A stretch of 64,000 nucleotides of DNA from contig NZ_AP022608.1 in the NCBI RefSeq assembly GCF_010728925.1, forward strand, positions 682,001 through 746,000, in the 5' to 3' direction. Shown one piece after another: positions 18,678 to 27,384 of the stretch (positions are counted from its first letter, which is position 1; each line of letters begins with the position of its first letter). The translations under genes and the position numbers were made by a program. The notes beneath the pieces were generated by a model. That model was given only the letters and a program-made list of their open reading frames with translations. It was not told where the DNA came from and made no database searches. This DNA comes from Mycolicibacterium gadium (lineage in GTDB: Bacteria; Actinomycetota; Actinomycetes; Mycobacteriales; Mycobacteriaceae).

Positions 18678-19676
18678 ATGGACGAGAAGGAAATGACGAT
18701 GCGCGAGGCGCTCAACCTCGCGCTGGACCAGGCGATGGCGGCCGACGACCGGGTGTTCCTGCTCGGCGAGGACATCGCCGATCCGGGGGCTTCGGGCCCG
18801 ACGGCCGGACTCTCGACGAAGTACGGACACGACCGCGTCCTCGACACCCCGATATCGGAGGCGGCCATCGTCGGCGCGGCGATCGGCGCCGCGATCGACG
18901 GACTGCTGCCGGTCGCCGAGATCATGATCATGGACTTCATCGGCATCGCCGCGGACCAGCTGATCAACAACGCCGCCAAACTGCGGTTCATGACGGCGGG
19001 GCGAACGACGGCGCCGATCACCGTGCGCACCCAGGTGTACGGCGGGCTGGCCACCGGCGCAACGCATTCGCAGACCCTGGAAGCCTGGTTCATGCACATA
19101 CCCGGCATGAAGGTCATCGTCCCGTCGACCCCGCGCGACGGTAAGGGTCTGCTGACATCTGCAATCTTCGATCCAGATCCGTGCCTGTTCGTCGAAACGA
19201 TCCGCCTGCAGAGTCAGAAGGGCTCCGTACCAACAGATCCTGGCTTCGCCATTCCGCTCGGCCAGGCCGATGTCAAGCGGCCCGGATCCGACGTCACGCT
19301 CATCAGCTACGGCCGCAGCGTGCTCGAATGTCTGACCGCCGCCCAACAGTTGCAGGGCCAGGGCGTGAACGCCGAGGTCGTCGACCTGCGGACCTTGGTG
19401 CCACTGGATGTCGAGACCATCGTCGATTCGGTGCGGCGCACCCGCCGCGCGGTGGTCGTGCACGACGCCGTTCAGTTCGCGGGACCGGGTGCGGAGATCG
19501 TCGCCACCCTGCAAGCCGAATGCTTCGGCGAACTCACCGCCCCGATCGAGCGTGTCGGCGCACGGTTCGTTCCCACGCCGGCGGCGGCGGCGCTGGAGGC
19601 GCAGATCTTTCCGTCGGCAGCACGGATCGTCGACGCCGCGCAGCAAACACTGGCCACCGCGGGCGCGCATGGCTGA
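18678..19676 (+). CDS. Thiamine-dependent 2-oxo acid dehydrogenase E1 component, beta subunit
   Basis: A 332-residue E1 beta. MTMREALNLALDQAMAADDRVFLLGED at the N-terminus, then DTPISEAAIVGAAIGAAIDG and IADQLINNAAKLRFM-type segments, and the C-terminal transketolase domain (VEVVDLRTLVPLDVETIVDSV-like) are all typical. GAGG lies upstream of the ATG, 11 bases after the E1 alpha stop. It pairs with E1 alpha as an alpha2-beta2 enzyme. Confidence 0.92.
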   Translation: MDEKEMTMREALNLALDQAMAADDRVFLLGEDIADPGASGPTAGLSTKYGHDRVLDTPISEAAIVGAAIGAAIDGLLPVAEIMIMDFIGIAADQLINNAAKLRFMTAGRTTAPITVRTQVYGGLATGATHSQTLEAWFMHIPGMKVIVPSTPRDGKGLLTSAIFDPDPCLFVETIRLQSQKGSVPTDPGFAIPLGQADVKRPGSDVTLISYGRSVLECLTAAQQLQGQGVNAEVVDLRTLVPLDVETIVDSVRRTRRAVVVHDAVQFAGPGAEIVATLQAECFGELTAPIERVGARFVPTPAAAALEAQIFPSAARIVDAAQQTLATAGAHG

Positions 19677-19908
19677 GTTCGTCATTCGCATCCCCCGCAC
19701 GTCGGTTGCGGTGTCCGAAGCGGAGCTGACCGAGCTGCTGGTCGACGACGGCGAGCACGTGCAGGAAGGTGCCCCACTCTTCACGGTGGCCACCGAGAAG
19801 GTGGAACAGGAGATCGAAGCGGGCGCATCGGGCACGGTCAACTGGACCGGCGAGATAGGGACCATCTACGACATCGGCGCTGAAATCGGCGTCATCACGT
19901 CATCGTGA
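19669..19908 (+). CDS. Stand-alone lipoyl carrier protein
   Basis: A 79-residue protein that is a single biotinyl/lipoyl domain. The acceptor lysine is K44 in VATEKVEQEI, in the beta-turn position expected for lipoylation. It overlaps the E1 beta gene by 8 bases. No peripheral-subunit-binding region and no acyltransferase catalytic core follow it, so it is not a full E2; after its stop the next gene is a crotonase. It most likely receives the acyl group from the E1 pair and passes it to an acyltransferase encoded elsewhere, or works as a mobile lipoyl carrier like glycine-cleavage H protein. Confidence 0.88.
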   Translation: MAEFVIRIPRTSVAVSEAELTELLVDDGEHVQEGAPLFTVATEKVEQEIEAGASGTVNWTGEIGTIYDIGAEIGVITSS

Positions 19909-19930
19909 ACCACAGAAAGGTTGTTCTTCC

Positions 19931-20797
19931 ATGGACGTCAACGAGACTCGCGAACGGATCATCTTCGAAAAGAAGGGTCCCATCGCGTCCATCACCTTGA
20001 ACTGGCCCGAGAAGGCCAATGCGCAGGACCAGAAGCAGGTCGAGGAGATCGACGATGCGCTTCGGGACGCCGACCGCGATTACGACATCAAGGTTCTGAT
20101 CCTGAAGGCCAACGGCAAGGGTTTCTGCTCGGGGCACGCCATCGGCAACAACGCCGTCGACTACCCGGAGTTCGTCGAGGGCTTCAAGGCCACCGGTATG
20201 CCGTGGAAACCCCAGACCGACTTGTTCGTCAAGCCGATCCTGAATCTGTGGGAGTTCTCCAAGCCCACCATCTCTGCGATCCACGGGTACTGCGTCGGTG
20301 GCGGCACCCACTACGGGCTGACCACCGATATCGCCATCGCTTCCGAGGACGCCTACTTCTCGTATCCACCGCTGCAGGGGTTCGGGATGCCGTCGGGTGA
20401 ATGCTCGATCGAGCCATGGGTTTTCATGAACTGGCGGCGTGCCTCCTACTACCTCTACACCGCCGAAACGGTCGACGCGAACAAGGCACTCGAGTACGGC
20501 CTCATCAACGAGGTCGTCAAGCGGGAAGATCTGGACGCGCGCGTGGAGGCCATCGCCCGTCACATCGCCCAGGCACCGCTCACCACGTTGCTGGCCACCA
20601 AGGCCAACATCAAGCGGGCGTGGGAGATGATGGGCATGCGGGTGCACTGGCAGAGTTCCAACGACCTCGTCGCGCTCGCGTCGGTCAGTAGGGACGTCCA
20701 GGAACTCATCCAGCGGGTTTTCGCGGACAAGATTCTGCCTTCGGAGATGGCCGAGCGTCAGGCGGCCGCATCCAAGAACGGCGACGCCGCCACCTAA
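19931..20797 (+). CDS. Enoyl-CoA hydratase/isomerase (crotonase family), paralogue of the 12763 gene
   Basis: A 288-residue crotonase with ILKANGKGFCSGHAIG (CoA/oxyanion site), PTISAIHGYCVGGGTHYGLTTDIAIASEDAYF and SGECSIEPWVFMNW in the active-site loop. It shares many blocks with the crotonase at 12763-13584 (both have a GKGFC(S/G)GH core, an EPWxxMNW loop and MGMRVH near the C-terminus), so they arose by duplication. It lies between the lipoyl protein and a CoA ligase in a plus-strand operon. The two copies sit in two operons sharing one divergent promoter region and may act on successive or alternative intermediates. Confidence 0.9.
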   Translation: MDVNETRERIIFEKKGPIASITLNWPEKANAQDQKQVEEIDDALRDADRDYDIKVLILKANGKGFCSGHAIGNNAVDYPEFVEGFKATGMPWKPQTDLFVKPILNLWEFSKPTISAIHGYCVGGGTHYGLTTDIAIASEDAYFSYPPLQGFGMPSGECSIEPWVFMNWRRASYYLYTAETVDANKALEYGLINEVVKREDLDARVEAIARHIAQAPLTTLLATKANIKRAWEMMGMRVHWQSSNDLVALASVSRDVQELIQRVFADKILPSEMAERQAAASKNGDAAT

Positions 20798-20806
20798 GGG
20801 TGTCCG

Positions 20807-22342
20807 TTGAACATCTCTGACCATGCGACGGAGGCCGCGGACTCACCGGCCGTGATCGTCGCAGATGGTGAAACCATCACCTACGGCGACCTCTACTCGG
20901 GTAGCCGGCGGGTGGCCGCCCTGCTGCACGAGGCCGGGTTGCGGCCGGGCGACGGCGTCGCCCTGGTACTGCCGAACCGTCCGGAGTTCTTCGAGATCGC
21001 CTGGGGCTGCCAGCTTTCCGGGCTCTACTACAGCGCGGTCAACACGCACTTCACCTCGGACGAGGTCGCCTACGTGATCGACGACTCCGAGGCCAAGGCG
21101 GTATTCATCGACGAGTCGATGCCTGAGCTGGCGGCCCACATTCTGGAGACAAACCCGGGCGTCGTGGCGCACATCAGCGTGGGTGCCGCGCTGCCGGGCT
21201 GGACGGCCTACGGCGCGGCGCTGGCATCGGCAGGCGACGCGCCGCCGATCAGCGACGGTACCGAGATGCTCTACTCCTCGGGAACCACGGGGCGGCCCAA
21301 GGCCGTTCGCCGCCCTCTGCCGACCGACGGCCAGGGGTCGTGGGCGCAGAAGGTCCTCGAGTACTCGCTCGGCCAGCGCTACGACATGACCTCGTCCAGC
21401 GTCTACCTCTCACCGGCACCGCTGTATCACGCGGCGGGCATCAACTACACGATGGCGGTGCACCGGGTGGGCGCCGCCTCGATCCTGATGCGAAAGTTCG
21501 ACGCCGAGGCCGTACTGCGGCACATCGAGACGTACCGCGTCACGCATGCGCAGTTCGTGCCGACGATGTTCGTGCGGATGCTCAAGCTGCCCGAAGAGGT
21601 CCGTGCCGCCTACGACATGTCGAGCCTGCGTTGCGTCATCCATGCCGCCGCGCCGTGCCCGGTGGACGTCAAGTACAAGATGATGGAGTGGTTCGGGCCG
21701 ATCATCCACGAGTACTACGGGGGCACAGAAGGATTCGCGGGCACCGGGATCGGTCCCGAGGACTGGCTAGCGCACCCGGGTTCGGTGGGCAAGCCCATCA
21801 CCCCCGTGCATGTGCTGGATGCCGACGGGATCGAAGTTCCCGTCGGCACCGCCGGGGAACTCTACTTCGAGGGGGGACCGGCGTTCGAATACTTCAAGGA
21901 CCCGGCCAAGACCGCCTCGGTGTCCAACGACCGCGGCTGGCGATCACTTGGCGATATGGGGTTCGTCGACGAGGACGGCTACCTCTATCTCACCGACCGG
22001 TCGACGTTCATGATCGTGTCCGGTGGGGTGAACATCTACCCGCAGGAGGTGGAGAACCTCCTCGTGATGCACCCCAAGCTCGTCGACGCCGCGGTGTTCG
22101 GCGTCCCGAACGACGAGTTCGGCGAGGAGGTGAAGGCGGTTGTGCAACCGATCGGTGGCGTCGACGCGGGACCCGCACTCGAAGCGGAATTGATCGATTA
22201 CTGCCGTAGCAACCTGGCGACCTACAAGTGCCCTCGCACCATCGAATTCGACCCGGAACTGCCGCGCGATCCCAACGGAAAGCTCTACAAGCGGCGTATC
22301 CGCGACCGCTACTGGCAGGGCCGCACGTCACGTATCGTGTGA
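20807..22342 (+). CDS. AMP-dependent acyl-CoA synthetase
   Basis: A 511-residue ligase with YSSGTTGRPKAV (ATP-binding), IHEYYGGTEGFAGTG, YLYLTDRSTFMIVSGGVNIYPQEVE and the C-terminal RDPNGKLYKRRIR with the catalytic lysine. TTG start with AAGGG upstream, 9 bases after the crotonase stop. It is the last gene of the plus-strand operon starting at 17121 and converges on the alcohol dehydrogenase gene. It activates an acid by CoA; the pocket cannot be read. Confidence 0.9.
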   Translation: MNISDHATEAADSPAVIVADGETITYGDLYSGSRRVAALLHEAGLRPGDGVALVLPNRPEFFEIAWGCQLSGLYYSAVNTHFTSDEVAYVIDDSEAKAVFIDESMPELAAHILETNPGVVAHISVGAALPGWTAYGAALASAGDAPPISDGTEMLYSSGTTGRPKAVRRPLPTDGQGSWAQKVLEYSLGQRYDMTSSSVYLSPAPLYHAAGINYTMAVHRVGAASILMRKFDAEAVLRHIETYRVTHAQFVPTMFVRMLKLPEEVRAAYDMSSLRCVIHAAAPCPVDVKYKMMEWFGPIIHEYYGGTEGFAGTGIGPEDWLAHPGSVGKPITPVHVLDADGIEVPVGTAGELYFEGGPAFEYFKDPAKTASVSNDRGWRSLGDMGFVDEDGYLYLTDRSTFMIVSGGVNIYPQEVENLLVMHPKLVDAAVFGVPNDEFGEEVKAVVQPIGGVDAGPALEAELIDYCRSNLATYKCPRTIEFDPELPRDPNGKLYKRRIRDRYWQGRTSRIV

Positions 22343-22343
22343 C

Positions 22344-23501
22344 TCAATCCAGGCTGAAATCGATGATGCCGCGCACGATCTCGCCGTTGAGCTGGTCGCG
22401 GTAGCCGTCGTTGATCTCGTCGAGCCGGTAGCGCCGGGTGATCATCTCGTCGAGTTGCAGCTGCCCCGATTCGTAGAGCTTGATGAAGCGGGGCACGTCC
22501 ACCCGGGGATTGCATGATCCGTACACGGTGCCGACGAGGTTCTTGTTCCACAGGATGAACTCCTGCAGGTTGATTCCGATGGAACTCGTGAGCTGCCTGG
22601 TCATTCCGGTCAGCACGCAGGTTCCACCCTTGCGCGTCAGGCTCAGCGCGGGCTGTACATCGTCCTCGGTGATCAGCGATGGGGAGACGATGACGCTGTC
22701 GGCCATCACGCCGGCGGTCAGATCGCGAACCAGATCGGCGGCTTCCTCGGTGGACGCCACGCTGTGTGTCGCGCCGAACCCTAGTGCTGATTTCTGTTTG
22801 AACTCGACCGGATCGACGGCGATGATCTGGGCGGCGCCGTTGATGCGCGCGCCCTGGATGGCTCCGGTGCCGATACCGCCGACCCCGATCACGACGACGG
22901 TGTCGCCGGTGCGCACCTTCGCGCGGTTCTCCGCGGAGCCGTAACCGGTGGGCACTCCGCAGGACAGCAGCGCCATCGGTAGCAGCGGCAGGTGCGGGTC
23001 GATCTTGACGATCGAATCCGGTGACACCACAGTGTGTTTCGAGAACGCACCGACCTTGGAGAGATGGCCCAGATTGCGGCCGTCGGAGGTGTGATGGCGG
23101 AACGTGCCGTCGGTGGGCATGCCGGGAATCATCACCTGGGCGCCCATATCGCAGATGTACTCCATCCCGGAGTTGCACCACCGGCAGCGGCCGCACACTG
23201 CGACGAAGGACGTCACGACGTGGTCGCCCGGCTTGAACTCGGTGACGCCTTCGCCGACTTCGAGGACCACGCCTGCGCCCTCGTGGCCGCCGATCAACGG
23301 GAACATCGACGGCAGCCCGTAGGACTGCATCACCTCGTTGGACGCGGACATGTCGCCGTTGCGGATGTGCTCGTCGGAGTGGCACAGCCCGGCTGCCGCC
23401 ATTTCGAGGAGCACCTCACCGGCCTTCGGCGGGTCGAGCTCGAACTCCTCGACCGACCACTGCTGGCCCATGTCGTGCAGGATCGCTGCGCGAGTCCTCA
23501 T
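22344..23501 (-). CDS. Zinc-dependent alcohol dehydrogenase, NDMA-dependent type
   Basis: A 385-residue medium-chain dehydrogenase. AAAGLCHSDEH carries the catalytic-zinc cysteine, GGHEGAGVV the glutamate region, and CGRCRWCNSGMEYIC the structural-zinc cysteines; VIGVGGIGTGAIQGA is the NAD-binding motif. The wording of these blocks matches the nicotinoprotein group that needs an artificial acceptor (NDMA) in vitro and uses mycofactocin in vivo. The ATG overlaps the P450 stop (ATGA), so it is the second gene of a P450-dehydrogenase operon and probably oxidises the alcohol made by that P450. Confidence 0.9.
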   Translation of the reverse strand: MRTRAAILHDMGQQWSVEEFELDPPKAGEVLLEMAAAGLCHSDEHIRNGDMSASNEVMQSYGLPSMFPLIGGHEGAGVVLEVGEGVTEFKPGDHVVTSFVAVCGRCRWCNSGMEYICDMGAQVMIPGMPTDGTFRHHTSDGRNLGHLSKVGAFSKHTVVSPDSIVKIDPHLPLLPMALLSCGVPTGYGSAENRAKVRTGDTVVVIGVGGIGTGAIQGARINGAAQIIAVDPVEFKQKSALGFGATHSVASTEEAADLVRDLTAGVMADSVIVSPSLITEDDVQPALSLTRKGGTCVLTGMTRQLTSSIGINLQEFILWNKNLVGTVYGSCNPRVDVPRFIKLYESGQLQLDEMITRRYRLDEINDGYRDQLNGEIVRGIIDFSLD

Positions 23502-24706
23502 GCGACCGGTCGGAACGTGACAGGCAGATGCTTGGGCGAGCGGAACGGCATGCCGACAATCTTCGTATCGTCGTCTTCGATTAGTTGGAAATCGGTCAAA
23601 CGGTCGAAAAGACTCGTCAACATCGCCTTCGTTTCGACCCTGGCCAGGTGCATCCCGAGGCAGCTGTGAATGCCGCCGGCGAACGAGATATGAGCCCGAC
23701 GCGGACGGTGGATGTCGAACACATCGGGGTGCTCCCACCGCTTGTCGTCACGATTGGCCGCGCCCATGCACAAGGTGATCGACGCGCCCTCCGGGATCGT
23801 CATGCCGTGCATCTCGACATCACGGGTGGTGTTGCGCGCCACCAGCACGAGCGGGGTCTCGAAGCGGATCCCTTCCTCGATCGCGGCCGGGATGAGACTG
23901 CGATCCCGCTGCAGCGCCTCGAGTTGGTCCGGATGGGTCAGCAACAGTTGCAGCAGATTCCCTGAGGATCGGTAGGTGGTCTCGAGTCCAGCGGGCAGCA
24001 GCAGGCGCAGGAACGAGATGATCGCCTCATCGGTGAGCTTCTCCCCGTCGATCTCCGCGGCGACGAGGTCGCCGATGACGTCGTCGGTCGGTTGGCTTCG
24101 CCGTTGATCCACCTGCTGCTGGAAATAGGTACCCAGTTCGACCGACGCCGTCAGCCCCGCTTCGATGTCCTCGGTGATCGAGATCAGATCCAGCGACAGC
24201 TTCCGGAAGAAATCCAGATCCTCCTGCGGCAGCCCGAGCAGCGCGGCAGTGACCCTGGTGGGGAACTCGAACGTCACCGCCTTGACGAGATCGACCTGGC
24301 CGTCGTCGGCGAACTCGTCGACCAGCTGATCACAGATCGGGTCGATCACCTCGGGTTCCCACTTGGAGAGCGAACTCTGCTTGAAAGCCTTGCTCACCAG
24401 GCTGCGATGGTCGTGATGCTGCTTGCCCGCCATGCCGAGGATCGTCGGCCCGAACACCAACCCGATCGTCTGGTTGTACATCTCGGAGGCGAACACCGTG
24501 TCTTCGCGAAAGGCAGTGAAGACGCTGTCGAAGTCGAACAACGTCCAGTTCTCCGGGTTCTTCAGCTCCTCGGGCATCAGGTCGCTCTCCATGAGCGCCC
24601 CGCGCCACACCGGCGACGTCTTACGCATGTGCTCGAAGTAGGGGTAGGGATCGTTCACCAAATCGGGGGCGGTCGGCTGATCATGCGAATCCGTGCTGGT
24701 CGTCAC
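23498..24706 (-). CDS. Cytochrome P450
   Basis: A 402-residue P450. The I-helix motif is PAGLETT and the heme loop SFAGGIHSCLG puts the axial cysteine near C349. The GTG at 24706 (VTTSTDSHDQP) is preferred because GGAGG sits 5 bases upstream; in-frame ATGs further up lack this. Island motif copy C begins 37 bases before the start. It is divergent from a Rieske ferredoxin gene, a plausible electron donor, and is co-translated with an alcohol dehydrogenase. Confidence 0.93.
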   Translation of the reverse strand: MTTSTDSHDQPTAPDLVNDPYPYFEHMRKTSPVWRGALMESDLMPEELKNPENWTLFDFDSVFTAFREDTVFASEMYNQTIGLVFGPTILGMAGKQHHDHRSLVSKAFKQSSLSKWEPEVIDPICDQLVDEFADDGQVDLVKAVTFEFPTRVTAALLGLPQEDLDFFRKLSLDLISITEDIEAGLTASVELGTYFQQQVDQRRSQPTDDVIGDLVAAEIDGEKLTDEAIISFLRLLLPAGLETTYRSSGNLLQLLLTHPDQLEALQRDRSLIPAAIEEGIRFETPLVLVARNTTRDVEMHGMTIPEGASITLCMGAANRDDKRWEHPDVFDIHRPRRAHISFAGGIHSCLGMHLARVETKAMLTSLFDRLTDFQLIEDDDTKIVGMPFRSPKHLPVTFRPVA

Positions 24707-24743
24707 ACATGCCTCCCGGGCAAGCATTAGCAAGTCGTTCGCT

Positions 24744-24761
24744 CTATCTTTACTATTTTAG
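24744..24761. promoter_or_regulatory. Island motif copy C
   Basis: CTATCTTTACTATTTTAG lies in the divergent promoter between the P450 and the Rieske ferredoxin. It differs from copy D (read on the minus strand) at only one base, although the surrounding DNA is unrelated, and this is the strongest pairwise evidence that the motif is functional. Confidence 0.65.
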
Positions 24762-24789
24762 TATTCTAGGTCAAGGGAGAGGAGGTCCT

Positions 24790-25146
24790 ATGCAGCGCCG
24801 ACCGGTGTGTGCGGTCGAAGACCTGCCTCCGGGAACGATGAAGCTAGTTCAGGCCGGAAAGTTCGGCGTGGGGGTCTACAACATCGACGGGTCGCTCTAC
24901 GCGATCGCGAACTACTGCTCCCATGAGGGCGCACCGCTGTGTCTGGGCTACGTCAGGGGCACCACCGAGTACGACCCGGCGATGCCCGACCAGATCCGCC
25001 ATGTACGTGAAGGCCAGATCGCGCGTTGCCCCTGGCATCAATGGGAGTTCGACATCACCACGGGAGAATGCCTCGCCGATCCCAAGAAGCGAGTGCGCAC
25101 GTACGAGGTGGACGTCGCGGACGGACAGGTGTATCTCACGGCATGA
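24790..25146 (+). CDS. Rieske-type [2Fe-2S] ferredoxin
   Basis: A 118-residue Rieske ferredoxin with ligands C43/H45 (CSHEG) and C80/H83 (CPWHQW). The stretch between the two pairs is about 35 residues, longer than the roughly 16-20 in most Rieske ferredoxins, and holds an extra acidic segment (RGTTEYDPAMPDQIRHV). GGAGG is 5 bases upstream of the ATG. It is coupled by ATGA to the first amidohydrolase and is divergent from the P450. It could supply electrons to the island oxygenases; no dedicated reductase is seen in the island. Confidence 0.88.
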   Translation: MQRRPVCAVEDLPPGTMKLVQAGKFGVGVYNIDGSLYAIANYCSHEGAPLCLGYVRGTTEYDPAMPDQIRHVREGQIARCPWHQWEFDITTGECLADPKKRVRTYEVDVADGQVYLTA

Positions 25147-26195
25147 CGATCATCGACGCGAATGTGCAGCCGCATTTCCGGTTCAACTCCGAGATCCGGC
25201 GGTATCTGTCGGCGCCGCACAAGCTGCGCGCTATCCCCGACGTGGAGCAGCAGTGGTACCAGGCGCCGGGCGGGGACTACCGCCAGGATCTCTACGGCGA
25301 CGGCTATCCAGGATCGGATCCAGATACCGTGGCGCATCATCTCTTTGACGGCACCGGCGTTGCGTTCGCGATTCTCAATCCGCTGACGCGCGGCAACATC
25401 GCCGATTATCTGCTGAACAGCCGGATCTGCGCGGCGGTCAACGACTGGCTGCTCGACCGCTGGCTGGATCCGGACACGTCGAACCGGTTCCGCGGCACGA
25501 TCCGGGTCAACCCCGAAGACGTCAGGGGAGCGGTCGCCGAGATCGAGCGACTGGCCGGCCACCCGAAGATGGTTCAGGTCGGCGTCCCGATGCAGTCGCG
25601 TGAGCCCTACGGCAAACCGATGTTCGAGCCGATCTGGGAGGCCGCCGCCGCACACGGGCTGCCGGTGGCCGTACACATCAACGGCGGCAACGGTGTTGAC
25701 CATGCGCCGACGTTCGCCGGTCATGCCTACACCTATCCTGGCTATGCCGCATTCATGCCGCTGAACTCGTTCGTCCACCTGGCGACGCTGATCGTCGAGG
25801 GCATGTTCGGTCGACACCCCGATCTGCGATTCGTCTTCGCCGATGGCGGCTACGACATTCTCACGCCGCTCATGTGGCGCCTCGACACGTTCTGGATGTC
25901 GATGCGGGATCAAACTCCGTGGGTGAACCGGTTTCCCAGCGAGTACCTGCGCGACCATGTGCGATTCTGTTCGTCGGCGCTGGACGGGCCGACGGACGAG
26001 AGCCAGGCCGAGCAGTGGATGGACTTCACCGACAAGGCCGACCTGCTGATGTACGGGTCGAGCTACCCACACTGGTCCGCCGTCGGCCCCGACGCCGCCG
26101 TCGTGGGTCTCAACGATGTGCAACGGGAGAAAGTGCTGTGGCGCAATGCAAGTGACCTCTACGGGGTCGTCTCAGTCGAAGGGAGCCTGACATGA
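25143..26195 (+). CDS. Amidohydrolase-family protein with altered metal site
   Basis: A 350-residue amidohydrolase-2 homologue of the same group as the 8481 and 26192 products. The barrel landmarks are present (LPVAVHINGG, FVFADGGYDI) but two key positions differ. The N-terminal motif reads DANVQPHF where the neighbour has DTDVHP, so histidine becomes glutamine. The C-terminal motif reads YGSSYPHW where both relatives have SDYPHW or TDYPHW, so the metal-binding aspartate becomes serine. It may be a non-catalytic partner or have a changed chemistry. It starts at an ATG overlapping the ferredoxin stop and itself overlaps the next amidohydrolase by ATGA, implying 1:1 translation with the intact relative. 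Confidence 0.85.
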   Translation: MTIIDANVQPHFRFNSEIRRYLSAPHKLRAIPDVEQQWYQAPGGDYRQDLYGDGYPGSDPDTVAHHLFDGTGVAFAILNPLTRGNIADYLLNSRICAAVNDWLLDRWLDPDTSNRFRGTIRVNPEDVRGAVAEIERLAGHPKMVQVGVPMQSREPYGKPMFEPIWEAAAAHGLPVAVHINGGNGVDHAPTFAGHAYTYPGYAAFMPLNSFVHLATLIVEGMFGRHPDLRFVFADGGYDILTPLMWRLDTFWMSMRDQTPWVNRFPSEYLRDHVRFCSSALDGPTDESQAEQWMDFTDKADLLMYGSSYPHWSAVGPDAAVVGLNDVQREKVLWRNASDLYGVVSVEGSLT

Positions 26196-27334
26196 CGACT
26201 GTCGAGGACGTCCAGGACAAGACCGCCGCACGTGACATTGCGGTGACGATCGTCGATACGGATGTCCATCCGCTGCCGGTGTCGGCCGACGTGCTGAAGT
26301 CGTATGCGCCCGCGGAGTGGAAAAACAAGCTGTGGCCGTCGGGTAATGCGGTCTCGCCGGTGCCGCATTTCTATGACACGCCGGACTCGTACAAGACGAA
26401 CTCACTGCGGGTTGACGCCAGCCCGCCGGGCGGCGGTGTCGCCGGCAGTGATCCGGATTTCGCAGCCAAGCAACTGCTGGTCGATGCCGGCGTGAGTATC
26501 GCTGTGCTGGAACCGATGTGCGACGCGCAGCTGCCGCAGGCTGAAGACGTCCTCAAGGCCACCCACAACGACTGGCTCGCCGACGTGTGGCTGGGCGGGG
26601 CCAACTGGCACGGCCGTTGGCGGGGCGCGATCAGCGTCACCGCCCAGGATCCGGTAGCGGCGGCACGTGAGATCGAGCGGTGGGCCGGGCATCCGTACAT
26701 GGCCGAAGTGCTCATGACGCCGCAGACCCGCGGGATCCCGTTCGGTAGCCCGCACTTCGATCCGATGTATGCGGCGGCGGCACGCCATGGTCTTCCCGTC
26801 GCGACCCACCTCATGGGGCAGACACCGTTCGAGTTGATTCCGATCTACCCGGTCGGCAACCCGGCGCACTGGCACGACTTCTTCGCGTCCTGGCCGCTCC
26901 TGTATGTGTCGCATCTGATGAGCCTGGTGTTCGACGGCGCCTTCGACCGTCATCCCGATTTGCGGGTGGTGTTCGTCGAGGGTGGCTTCACGTGGGCGCT
27001 GCCCGCGATGTGGCGGATGGACCGAATCTGGGAGCAGCGCAAGGCCGATCTGCCGCAGGTGCGTCGTAAGCCTTCCGACTACGTCCGCGAGCACGTGCGG
27101 TTCACGACCCAGCCACTCGAGGAGGTCGACCTCGGCGAGTACCGCAAGTACCTCGAGATGATGGATCTCGGCGACAACATCATGTTCTCCACGGACTATC
27201 CGCACTGGAGCTACGACTCGCCGGACTGGGCGATCAGGCGGTTCCCGGCGGACCAGCGTGAGCGGATCATGCGCGGTAACGCCACGGCGCTCTACGGCTT
27301 GCCCGCCACCGTCAAGGCGTTGCCTGGCGAGTGA
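26192..27334 (+). CDS. Amidohydrolase family protein (intact metal site)
   Basis: A 380-residue amidohydrolase-2 protein. It keeps VDTDVHPLP at the N-terminus, LPVATHLMGQ in the middle, FVEGGFTWALPAMWRMD, and FSTDYPHWSYDSPD with the conserved aspartate near the C-terminus. It is translationally coupled to the degenerate relative upstream, so the two probably form a complex. It ends at a convergent gene pair with a hairpin covering both stop codons. Likely a hydrolase or decarboxylase of a ring-cleavage product; not proven. Confidence 0.87.
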   Translation: MTTVEDVQDKTAARDIAVTIVDTDVHPLPVSADVLKSYAPAEWKNKLWPSGNAVSPVPHFYDTPDSYKTNSLRVDASPPGGGVAGSDPDFAAKQLLVDAGVSIAVLEPMCDAQLPQAEDVLKATHNDWLADVWLGGANWHGRWRGAISVTAQDPVAAAREIERWAGHPYMAEVLMTPQTRGIPFGSPHFDPMYAAAARHGLPVATHLMGQTPFELIPIYPVGNPAHWHDFFASWPLLYVSHLMSLVFDGAFDRHPDLRVVFVEGGFTWALPAMWRMDRIWEQRKADLPQVRRKPSDYVREHVRFTTQPLEEVDLGEYRKYLEMMDLGDNIMFSTDYPHWSYDSPDWAIRRFPADQRERIMRGNATALYGLPATVKALPGE

Positions 27335-27384
27335 TCTCGGTGCGCTGGCGATCGCTGAGCGGTCGTATGCGCACCGAAATCACT
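27330..27384. terminator. 16-bp-stem hairpin covering convergent stop codons
   Basis: AGTGATCTCGGTGCGC (27330-27345) pairs with 27369-27384 with one mismatch, around a 23-base loop. The arms contain or touch the stop codons of the amidohydrolase (plus) and the SDR (minus). A shared two-way terminator is the likely role; no T-run is seen. Confidence 0.6.
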
